DNA from: JBOHTO01 sp050733695
Lineage (GTDB): Bacteria; Gemmatimonadota; Gemmatimonadetes; Gemmatimonadales; Gemmatimonadaceae
Length of the DNA stretch: 46,452 nucleotides
Direction of reading: 5' to 3'
NCBI GenBank assembly: GCA_050733695.1
Contig: JBOHTO010000195.1
Coordinates: 1-46,452 of the forward strand
Shown: piece after piece, positions 24,643 to 31,468 of the stretch
Position numbering within the stretch: position 1 is the stretch's first letter
Layout: every line of letters starts with the position of its first letter
The notes under the pieces: model-generated
Database searches by the model: none
What the model saw: the letters and a program-made list of their open reading frames with translations, nothing else
Told to the model about the DNA's origin: nothing
Program-made: the position numbers and the translations under genes

Positions 24643-24966
24643 GATACTCCTCCGCTCTTCCAGGTTAAACAGCGATCCGGGTTGCCGATACGACAGGAAT
24701 GCTACACGGCCATGCAGGGCAACGGATGTGCCAGCCCGTCGGCCGGCCGCCCGCTCCATCCGCCGATCGCTTCAGACGATAAAGGGTCCATCGATAGAGG
24801 GTCCATCCATAGTGGGTCCATCAATAGTGGGTCCATCAATAGTGGGTCGATCGATGGCGGGTCAATCGATAGTGGGTCGATCCCCCGGGACAGTTCGTCC
24901 GAAGGTGTGCAACACCGGGCGCGGCCAGCGTCTCCCATACGAGTCCACAGATAACGGAGCCCTCGT
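24643..24966. other. Divergent intergenic region with a minisatellite
   Basis: A 324-base gap between the disordered-protein gene and the VIT/VWA gene. It holds the 15-bp array listed separately. I see no protein that survives inspection. The leader of the VIT/VWA operon must start here, but no promoter could be placed with confidence. GGAG lies eight bases before ATG 24967. Confidence 0.6.
24784..24882. repeat. 15-bp tandem array GGGTCCATCAATAGT, about 6.6 copies
   Basis: Units begin at 24784, 24799, 24814, 24829, 24844, 24859 and a partial one at 24874. Units 3 and 4 are identical and the others differ by one to four bases. There are no spacers, so it is not a CRISPR array. It ends about 85 bases before the VIT/VWA start codon. 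Confidence 0.9.
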
Positions 24967-27222
24967 ATGCGACACCTTGCCCTCATTGCCGTCCTATCGC
25001 TTGCAGCCCCACTCGAGCTTTTCGCACAGGGGCGCATCATACCGCGGCCGTGCGTTCCGGAACGCTGTCCGCCGGGGCGCGCGCCTGGCATCGAGCGCGT
25101 GTCGAGCGATGTTCGCGTCGTGATGCGCGACCGGGTTCTCCACTTCGAAGTGGAGGAAGTGTTCGCCAATCGGGGAGGGATGATCGGCGAGGCGGATTAT
25201 CTGTTCCCGCTGCCAAAGGGAGCTGCGTTCCAGGATCTCAAACTATCGATCGACGGAGAGCCGGTCGCGGGCGAGACGCTCGGTGCCGATGAGGCTCGCC
25301 GCATCTACGAGGAGATCGTACGCAGACAGCGCGATCCGGCGCTGGTGGAATGGATGGGGCATGGTCTGCTGCGAACGCGAATCTTTCCGATCGCACCGGG
25401 CGAGGAACGCCGCGTGGTCGTGCGCTATCAGCAGGTGGCGCAACGCGAGGGCGATGCGCTGCGCGTGGATCATTTCCGGGGCTCGCGTTCGGGCCCGCGA
25501 CCCGGTGATACGCGCGGTGATGACCCCCGCCGCGACGGGAGCATCCGGCAGGACGCCATCGCGGCAACGACGTTCACCCTGACATATGAGGACAACCGGG
25601 CGCTCGGTGCGCCGTATTCACCAACACACGGACTCGATATCGACAGGAGCGGCGGGCGGACGACGGTGAACGTCCGCGGCGACGCCACTGATCTCACGCT
25701 GCTGCTTCCGCTGCGCTGCTCTGGCAGGGCGGCTATCAGCGTTCTCACGCACGCGCCGGGTAACGGCGACGGCTTCGCCCTGATCGTGCTCACGCCGCCC
25801 GCCGTCGACCAGACCGACACGCCGCGAGCGGTGACCTTCGTGCTCGACATCTCGGGCTCCATGAGCGGGCGCAAGATGGAGCAGGCGCGTGCGGCGGGCA
25901 GACAGCTACTGGCAACGCTCGACTCGGACGACCATTTCCGCCTGATTGACTTCGCGACCGAAGTCCACACGTTCCGCGAGGGCTTCGTCCGCGCAACACG
26001 GGACAACATTCGTGCTGCCGAACGCTATCTCGAGACGCTTGAATCGGGCGGATCCACGAACATCATGGGCGCGCTCGAGGAGGCATTGCGGCCGAGTGGT
26101 ATCTCGATACCGGAGGGCTTCCCGCTGGTGCTGTTCATCACCGATGGCGAGCCGACAGTTGGCGAGCGTGATCCGGCTGCGATCGCCGAGAGAGCGTCGG
26201 AGATCAGGGATGACACGCGCGTGTTCACGTTCGGTCTCGGTGCCGATGTCAACTCGACTCTCGTGGAGCGGCTGGCGCTCGAGGGACGCGGGGTCGCACA
26301 CTTCGTTCGCCCGGACGAATCCGTGGAGCGGACGGTGGCCGTCGCCGCGAGCCGCCTCACGAGCCCGGTGGCGACCAACGTGCGTCTCGAGGCCGACGGC
26401 GTCCGTCTCTCGAGGGCGCACCCGATGGCTGGCGGAACGGTCGACATTTTTGCTGGTGAGGATCTCGTGGTGTTCGCCCGCTACGATGGAGAGGAAGAGG
26501 GAGACATAACGTTCACCGGGGATGCTGCACACGGCCAGGTACGGTGGAGAGCGACTGCGCGGTTCCCGGACCGGTCGCGCGAGAACAGTTACATTCCCAG
26601 ACTGTGGGCGACGCAACGCGTGGGCTACCTGAGCGCGGAAAAGCGACGTGGCGGCGGATCAGCGGAACTCGACGACGAGATCAGGCAGCTCGGCGAGCGC
26701 TATGGCATACCCACGGAATTCACGTCGTATTTCGTGCGCGAGCCTGGCATGATGATCTCGCAGGACGGAACGCGGAGGGACGCGACGGGAGTACGACGCG
26801 GAGCGGTCACAGATGCCTCGTCACCACCTGCGGCAGCGAAGGAGCGGGCGTTCTCCGCGGCGCGCACGGCGGCCGACCAGCGCAAGGCAGAGAGTGCGGT
26901 GGCCCTCGACGCGATCGTGCAGCAGGCATACTCCAGCGCACCGGCTGCGGACCTTCCCCGGCGAGCGGGATCACGACTGTTCGACCTGCGTGATGGAGTC
27001 TGGGTCGACGTCGCGTACGCCGACAGCGTGCATACGGTACGCGTCGAACCGTTCTCCGAGGCGTACTTCCGTCTGGTCGAGCTCATTCCCGACCTGCGCG
27101 AGCCGCTGGCGCTGGGAGAGCGCGTGATCGTGCGGGGACGCAACGTGGCGATCGCCACGGACCCTGACGGTGTACAACGGCTCGACGAACGCGAGGTCAG
27201 GACGATCCTGGGACAGTGGTGA
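24967..27222 (+). CDS. Secreted or surface VIT and von Willebrand factor A domain protein
   Basis: A 751-residue protein with a signal peptide (about 1-20). A VIT domain at about 35-155 carries HFEVEEVFANRGGMIGEADYLFPLP and DEARRIYEEIVRRQRDPALVEW. A vWA domain follows at about 288-450, with an intact MIDAS (D294-I-S-G-S298). A Ser/Ala-rich stretch leads to a C-terminal beta domain. This inter-alpha-trypsin-inhibitor-like layout is found in bacterial envelope proteins that bind ligands through the metal site. There is no LPXTG or C-terminal transmembrane anchor, so it is probably periplasmic or released. Four bases separate it from the sigma-factor gene, suggesting shared regulation. Confidence 0.9.
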   Translation: MRHLALIAVLSLAAPLELFAQGRIIPRPCVPERCPPGRAPGIERVSSDVRVVMRDRVLHFEVEEVFANRGGMIGEADYLFPLPKGAAFQDLKLSIDGEPVAGETLGADEARRIYEEIVRRQRDPALVEWMGHGLLRTRIFPIAPGEERRVVVRYQQVAQREGDALRVDHFRGSRSGPRPGDTRGDDPRRDGSIRQDAIAATTFTLTYEDNRALGAPYSPTHGLDIDRSGGRTTVNVRGDATDLTLLLPLRCSGRAAISVLTHAPGNGDGFALIVLTPPAVDQTDTPRAVTFVLDISGSMSGRKMEQARAAGRQLLATLDSDDHFRLIDFATEVHTFREGFVRATRDNIRAAERYLETLESGGSTNIMGALEEALRPSGISIPEGFPLVLFITDGEPTVGERDPAAIAERASEIRDDTRVFTFGLGADVNSTLVERLALEGRGVAHFVRPDESVERTVAVAASRLTSPVATNVRLEADGVRLSRAHPMAGGTVDIFAGEDLVVFARYDGEEEGDITFTGDAAHGQVRWRATARFPDRSRENSYIPRLWATQRVGYLSAEKRRGGGSAELDDEIRQLGERYGIPTEFTSYFVREPGMMISQDGTRRDATGVRRGAVTDASSPPAAAKERAFSAARTAADQRKAESAVALDAIVQQAYSSAPAADLPRRAGSRLFDLRDGVWVDVAYADSVHTVRVEPFSEAYFRLVELIPDLREPLALGERVIVRGRNVAIATDPDGVQRLDEREVRTILGQW

Positions 27223-27226
27223 ACGT

Positions 27227-27745
27227 GTGATCGATGTCGACCGTCTCTTTCGATCCTATCACGGACAGCTCGTGCGTTATCTGACGCGCCGGCTGGGGGA
27301 TCGCGACTGGGCCGAAGAGGTGGCGCAGGAGGTATTCGTGCGCGCGTTGAGGCAGAAGCAACTCACGAACGAACGTGCGTGGCTGTTCACCGTCGCCAAC
27401 AATCTGGTGCGAGACGACGCGAGAAAGGAGGAACGGAGACGGCGCCATCTGGCGCTTCTGCGTGAGGAGGAGCGCGACAGGGTCGTGGAGCCGGAGCCCA
27501 CGTCGCTCGAGCGCATGCAGGAAGCGGCGCTCGCCCGGCGAGCCGTGGAGCAGCTCGCCGAGCGTGACCGGCTGGCGCTGCTGATGCGCGAGGAAGGGCT
27601 CGACTACGGCGAGATTGCGGAGGCGCTGGACCTTTCGGTTGGCTCCGTGGGCACGACGCTTTCGCGTGCGCGCCGCCGGCTGATGGAGGCATACGAGTCG
27701 TTGCAGCGGGAGAGCGAGAGGAGAGGTGGTAATGCAGCATCCTGA
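27227..27745 (+). CDS. ECF-type RNA polymerase sigma factor
   Basis: A 172-residue sigma-70 family protein of group 4. Region 2 is DRLFRSYHGQLVRYLTRRL with DWAEEVAQEVFVRAL and AWLFTVANNLVRD. Region 4 is DRLALLMREEGLDYGEIAEA then LSVGSVGTTLSRARRRL. It should direct RNA polymerase to its own regulon when released by the anti-sigma factor encoded next. I chose GTG 27227, four bases after the VIT/VWA stop, since the upstream extension reads from inside that gene. It overlaps the anti-sigma gene by 14 bases. Confidence 0.9.
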   Translation: MIDVDRLFRSYHGQLVRYLTRRLGDRDWAEEVAQEVFVRALRQKQLTNERAWLFTVANNLVRDDARKEERRRRHLALLREEERDRVVEPEPTSLERMQEAALARRAVEQLAERDRLALLMREEGLDYGEIAEALDLSVGSVGTTLSRARRRLMEAYESLQRESERRGGNAAS

Positions 27746-29105
27746 TGAGGCGACGATCCACTCATGGCTCGACGGCGAGCTGAGTGCCCGCGAATCCGTG
27801 CGGCTCGACGAGCATGTCGCGCGCTGTGCAGAGTGCAGCGCACTGGTTGCCGAAGCGCGCGGACTCATTGCAGGAACATCGCGAGTACTTGGTGCGCTCG
27901 ACGGTGCTGTGGGGGCCGCCCGTGTTGCTCAGCGAACAGGGGGCGACCGGCCGGCGGGCGGGCCGGGCGCAGTGCGCGCAGCGCGTGCATGGACGCCGCG
28001 GCGCTTCGCATGGCCGGCGATCGGAACGGCCGCGGCTGCAGTGATCGTCGCGGCAGGGTTGACGATCGGCGATCGGAGCCGGGGAGAGGAGCGCGCACAG
28101 GTGCGCCGAGAAGCGTCAGCGGTCGCGGACGAGCCCGTATCGCCATCGGTTCGCAGAGTCGGATCTCCTGTCGACGGGAACCCAGCCGCTACTCGCGATG
28201 ATCGGCCGGACGTTACCGACGGTGCGTCCGCGCGTGAGCAATCCGCTGCGCGCCGTAGCGACGACCGGCCGGCGGTGAAGGCACTCGCCGGTCTGGACGC
28301 CAGTGCCGCGTCATCTGTCGTGACATCCGTCCCTGACCCTGACCGCGACCCCGATCCCGACCCCGACCCCGACCCCGACCCCGATCCCGATCCCGATCCA
28401 GCATCCGTGTCCGCCCGTGCAGCGGACTCGATGAACAGAGGAGCCGAGCGCGCCGCGACGAGCGGGCTCATTCTGGAGGCTGAACCGGTTGCGCCGATGC
28501 TGGCCGATCGTGCACACCTCGCGAATCCCGCTCCAGTGGCAGGAGACGTTCTGCGTCAGGAAAAGGGCAGGGGCATGGCCGCGCCAGGCGCGCGATGCTA
28601 CGCGATCGAGCCTATGCGTACCGTCCGGCTCTCGGCGATCATTGCTGGTGATGACGCCCCGAATCGCAGGACCGAGGCCGCGAACGCTGACACAGCCAGG
28701 GCGGAAGTTCCGGACATGCCTGTGCTCCCGGAACGCATTCGCCTCGATGGCCCTGGTGCGGCCCGGGCCACTGGGATAGCCGAAGCAGCTCAGGCCGCCG
28801 GCAGACGCGGGGTGGAGTCCGCCGAACTCTTCATGGCGTCCGGACTGAGAATCGGCGGCTACTGGGAAAAACTGGGCGCGGACTCGGTTGTCGTGAACTG
28901 GTCAACCGCGTCCGCCACCGTCGAGCTGCGATTGAATGTGGAGGGTGACATCGCGCAGGGAACGGTGGTGGCGATCGAGCCCGCGGCGCAGGGATATACG
29001 GGCGCGCCTGCGCGAGCAATGCGCGCGCCCGCAGCAAGGGGGGAGGGTGGGCAGGGGGGCAGCGTCCATCGGGTCACAGGTCACCCGATCGCATGTGAAC
29101 CGTAA
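27732..29105 (+). CDS. Membrane anti-sigma factor with zinc-finger domain and (Pro-Asp)n periplasmic spacer
   Basis: A 457-residue protein. The N-terminal zinc-binding anti-sigma domain has H28-xxx-C32-xx-C35 (DEHVARCAEC). One transmembrane helix lies at about 92-112. The periplasmic part begins with a charged low-complexity region containing Pro-Asp repeats at 201-223 and ends in a beta-rich domain at about 285-435 (ARCYAIEP, PERIRLDGPG, YWEKLGADSVVVNWSTASATV). I recall similar C-terminal domains in Gemmatimonadota proteins but cannot check. It should hold the upstream sigma factor at the membrane and sense an envelope signal. ATG 27732 has AGGAGAGG upstream; a GTG at 27726 is possible. Confidence 0.82.
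   Translation: MQHPDEATIHSWLDGELSARESVRLDEHVARCAECSALVAEARGLIAGTSRVLGALDGAVGAARVAQRTGGDRPAGGPGAVRAARAWTPRRFAWPAIGTAAAAVIVAAGLTIGDRSRGEERAQVRREASAVADEPVSPSVRRVGSPVDGNPAATRDDRPDVTDGASAREQSAARRSDDRPAVKALAGLDASAASSVVTSVPDPDRDPDPDPDPDPDPDPDPDPASVSARAADSMNRGAERAATSGLILEAEPVAPMLADRAHLANPAPVAGDVLRQEKGRGMAAPGARCYAIEPMRTVRLSAIIAGDDAPNRRTEAANADTARAEVPDMPVLPERIRLDGPGAARATGIAEAAQAAGRRGVESAELFMASGLRIGGYWEKLGADSVVVNWSTASATVELRLNVEGDIAQGTVVAIEPAAQGYTGAPARAMRAPAARGEGGQGGSVHRVTGHPIACEP
28332..28400 (+). repeat. 6-bp coding repeat CCCGAC/CCCGAT
   Basis: Eight uninterrupted CCC-GAY codon pairs, preceded by CCTGACCCTGACCGCGAC, encode a Pro-Asp rod in the anti-sigma factor. The unit keeps the reading frame when copy number changes. 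Confidence 0.9.
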
Positions 29106-29129
29106 CTGCCGGAGTCGGGGCGCTCGCGA

Positions 29130-29843
29130 TCAGCAGCAGGCGAACACGGTTACGAATCGCTGCTCCGCCTCGCTCCACACGATCGCATAGGTTGCCTCGC
29201 CGCCAGCGAAGTACGAGAAGCTCGGCTTCGCACTGATTTCGCGAAACAGTCGATCGACGCGTGCCGCAGGAACGCTGATGACGCCAATCTTGCCGAACGC
29301 CGCGTGTGGGAGCGTGTCGGCGACTGGCAGTCCGTGCTGTTCGCGCCAGATCGCCTCAGCCGTACTGTATCGGATTGCCTCGCGCATTTCCGCCTCGCCG
29401 AGGAGAGGCGTGTTCGGCCTCACCTGCGGCGTTGGACGGAAGGAATCGTCCGCGAGGAGAGCCTCGATGTGCTCCTGCACCTGTCGCTCCGCCGTTGAAT
29501 CGGGGATCTCGTCCCGGTCAACGTACTGGAAGTAGAGACGCGAGTTCCAGGCGTCCTGATACAGCAGGTTGCCGTCGGATGAGTGGATCTCGAGCACGAC
29601 GCCGAGCGAATCCATCCGAGGTCCGCGAGCTGCGACGGTGAAGCGTTCCGGTTCGCCATCGCCCGTCATGTCCTGCAGGCGCTCGCGGGCAAGGCGCACG
29701 AGGCCATCGATGGAGTCGGATGCCGTGCTGCTGTCGGCCACGCCCGAATCACTGGCGTCATGCAGCGGTCGCTGGCCCGGCTCGCAGGCCGAAAAGACGA
29801 CCGTGAACAGGACAGGCAGGAGTGGCGCGCGTAGACCTGTCAT
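29130..29843 (-). CDS. Putative lipoprotein of unknown function
   Basis: A 237-residue protein whose N-terminus MTGLRAPLLPVLFTVVFSAC ends in a lipobox-like C20 (FSAC, with an unusual Phe at -3). The mature part has a Ser/Asp-rich linker, then a mixed domain (FTVAARGPRMDSLGVVLEIH, WNSRLYFQYVDRDEIPD), and ends in Cys-Cys. GGAG six bases before ATG 29843 fixes the start; the frame extends to 29939 without support. I do not recognise the family. It converges on the anti-sigma gene with a 24-base gap, so it is not in that operon. Confidence 0.7.
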   Translation of the reverse strand: MTGLRAPLLPVLFTVVFSACEPGQRPLHDASDSGVADSSTASDSIDGLVRLARERLQDMTGDGEPERFTVAARGPRMDSLGVVLEIHSSDGNLLYQDAWNSRLYFQYVDRDEIPDSTAERQVQEHIEALLADDSFRPTPQVRPNTPLLGEAEMREAIRYSTAEAIWREQHGLPVADTLPHAAFGKIGVISVPAARVDRLFREISAKPSFSYFAGGEATYAIVWSEAEQRFVTVFACC

Positions 29844-29947
29844 GGGAATCTCCAAGGGGTTGAGCGAAGGATTCACGGCGGCTGCCGGTGATGTGCCGGG
29901 GCGAAGCACCGGGATCCGAATCCGGTTGCCAGGGGTCATGCCAGGTG

Positions 29948-30829
29948 TCAGGTCTTCCTGAGCGGCCTGACGAGTGCGCGCATCGCGGAATCGAGCACCG
30001 GGAATCTGGTCTTGAGCACGTTCACGACCGCCAGGCGTGCCGATGCGTCGCGGGGGGGTGGTGGCTTGGGGTCGCCCTCGAGCACGAGTACCTCATAGTC
30101 GTACACGCTCTCGAGCAGAAAGCGCAGCGATTCCGGCGAATAATAGAACAGATGGTGCCATGTGTCGTAGTGCTTCCCGCGCTGCTTCTTGAGGCCGACC
30201 CTGCCGATCACCGTCTTGAGTGCCGACGACAGTGAGCGGATGTTGGGACAGCCGAGATACAGTACGCCGTCGGGGCGGAGAATCCGATGGCAGAGACGCA
30301 GATACTCTTCCGGATTCTTGGGATGCTCGATCACCTGATCCAGAAAAATCGCGTCGAACGAGCTGTCCTCTATTCCCATGGCGAAAAGGTCGCCGCACCA
30401 GACGGGGTCTCCAGTCAGCTCCGCCACCTGCCTGGTTGTCTCCGCATCCACGTCGAAGCCGACGACATCCCAACCGCGCCGCCGGGCGATCTGCATCTCC
30501 AGACCATCGCCGGCACCCACTGCGAAGAAGCGTCCCACGCTGGTGTAGTGCTCGATCTGCGCGATGTGCTCGTTCTTCGCCTTCGCCCGTCGCGCGTAGC
30601 GCGCGGGGTCCTGGATGCGTTCGAAGTCGCCCATGTAGCCGGCGTAGTACTCGGCCAGGTACTCGTCGGTGTACTGGGGATTCATGAACGCCACACCACA
30701 GCGCGAGCAGCGGTCGATGGTGATGCCCCGATAATCGCGATCGTGCCGGCCGATGCTGGCAGAGCCGCACAGGCGGCAGGCCCGGAGTGGCGGATCGAAA
30801 CTGGGTGTAAGCGTCGCCGCCGTAGTCAT
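29948..30829 (-). CDS. Class I SAM-dependent methyltransferase with N-terminal zinc ribbon
   Basis: A 293-residue protein. The N-terminus has two CxxC knuckles (C18/C21 and C41/C44) as in methyltransferases of sugar and natural-product pathways. The SAM fold follows: motif I FFAVGAGDGLEM (VGAGDG in place of DIGCGTG), the acidic VVGFDVDAET at the end of strand 2, and FDAIFLDQVIEHPKNPEEYL with LRPDGVLYLG. YYSPESLRFLLES closes the fold. The substrate is unknown. Its ATG overlaps the stop of the SCP2-like gene by four bases, so the two are co-translated and probably act together. Confidence 0.88.
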   Translation of the reverse strand: MTTAATLTPSFDPPLRACRLCGSASIGRHDRDYRGITIDRCSRCGVAFMNPQYTDEYLAEYYAGYMGDFERIQDPARYARRAKAKNEHIAQIEHYTSVGRFFAVGAGDGLEMQIARRRGWDVVGFDVDAETTRQVAELTGDPVWCGDLFAMGIEDSSFDAIFLDQVIEHPKNPEEYLRLCHRILRPDGVLYLGCPNIRSLSSALKTVIGRVGLKKQRGKHYDTWHHLFYYSPESLRFLLESVYDYEVLVLEGDPKPPPPRDASARLAVVNVLKTRFPVLDSAMRALVRPLRKT

Positions 30830-31278
30830 GCTTCGGTTGCTGTGGGCTGCCTGTCGTCAGGGAAGTCGGTCGGCACGGCCTGAGCGGCCTTGACCAGAGC
30901 ACGCGTGAAGGCGACGTGAGCCACGAGCGTCGGGAGCGATCCTTCCAGGGCGAGTTCGCGTCGCATGACGGCGGCTATCGGATCGAGCTCGCCGCGCACA
31001 ATCCGCTTCCACACCGGGTAGTCGGCGCGAAGGGCGAAGGGCGCATCTCCTCCTGCAACGGGGAAGGCGGTGGCACCATGACATTCACCGTGCGTGATCT
31101 CCAGCCGTACAGCCGCACCATTCGGATACCCCAGCTCCCTGCATTGCTCGAGAATGAGCGCGAGGGGCCACGTCCAGGTGCGACCGGTGTCCCGGCAGAG
31201 GGGCTCGGCGTTGATGGCGCTGCGATAACGGTCGGCCCAGGGCTGGGTGAAGGGGCGCAGCAGTTCATCCGGTTGCAC
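30826..31278 (-). CDS. SCP2 sterol-carrier-like protein of unknown function
   Basis: A 150-residue soluble protein starting at GTG. The pattern AVRLEITHGECHGA, then ADYPVWKRIVRGELDPIAAV with MRRELALEGSLPTLVAHVAF, resembles the SCP2 domain, where a hydrophobic tunnel binds lipids. The closing helix FTRALVKAAQAV fits too. The family call is from pattern only. It is upstream of and overlaps the zinc-ribbon methyltransferase, and diverges from glgE. Confidence 0.62.
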   Translation of the reverse strand: MQPDELLRPFTQPWADRYRSAINAEPLCRDTGRTWTWPLALILEQCRELGYPNGAAVRLEITHGECHGATAFPVAGGDAPFALRADYPVWKRIVRGELDPIAAVMRRELALEGSLPTLVAHVAFTRALVKAAQAVPTDFPDDRQPTATEA

Positions 31279-31468
31279 GGTTGCAAACTAGCGGAGTGGA
31301 ATCGGCATGACGATCCGCATCGGGACGCAGCCGCCGGCGGAACGCACGCCTCCGCCCGTGCGCGCTCGGTACTCGCCGAGAATGCCGATTGTGACGACCG
31401 GAACGGCTCTTGCGCGTTGACCGGTCCTGCCATGTTCCAATCGGGAGTCCCGAACGCATGACGAGTGG
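31279..31468. promoter_or_regulatory. Divergent control region upstream of the glucan/trehalose operon
   Basis: This 190-base gap is the only place upstream of glgE where a promoter for the long operon can sit, and it also serves the SCP2-like gene. I see TTGACC at 31417-31422 but no matching -10 at 17 bases, so the exact promoter is not assigned. No terminator-like hairpin is evident. Confidence 0.4.

Noticed and set aside
24784..24882. CRISPR array
   Set aside because: Units are head to tail without spacers and no cas genes are present.
24353..25123. Plus-strand frame with Gly-Pro-Ser-Ile-Val repeats
   Set aside because: It comes from translating the 15-bp array and runs into the VIT/VWA gene in another phase. 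No ribosome-binding site.
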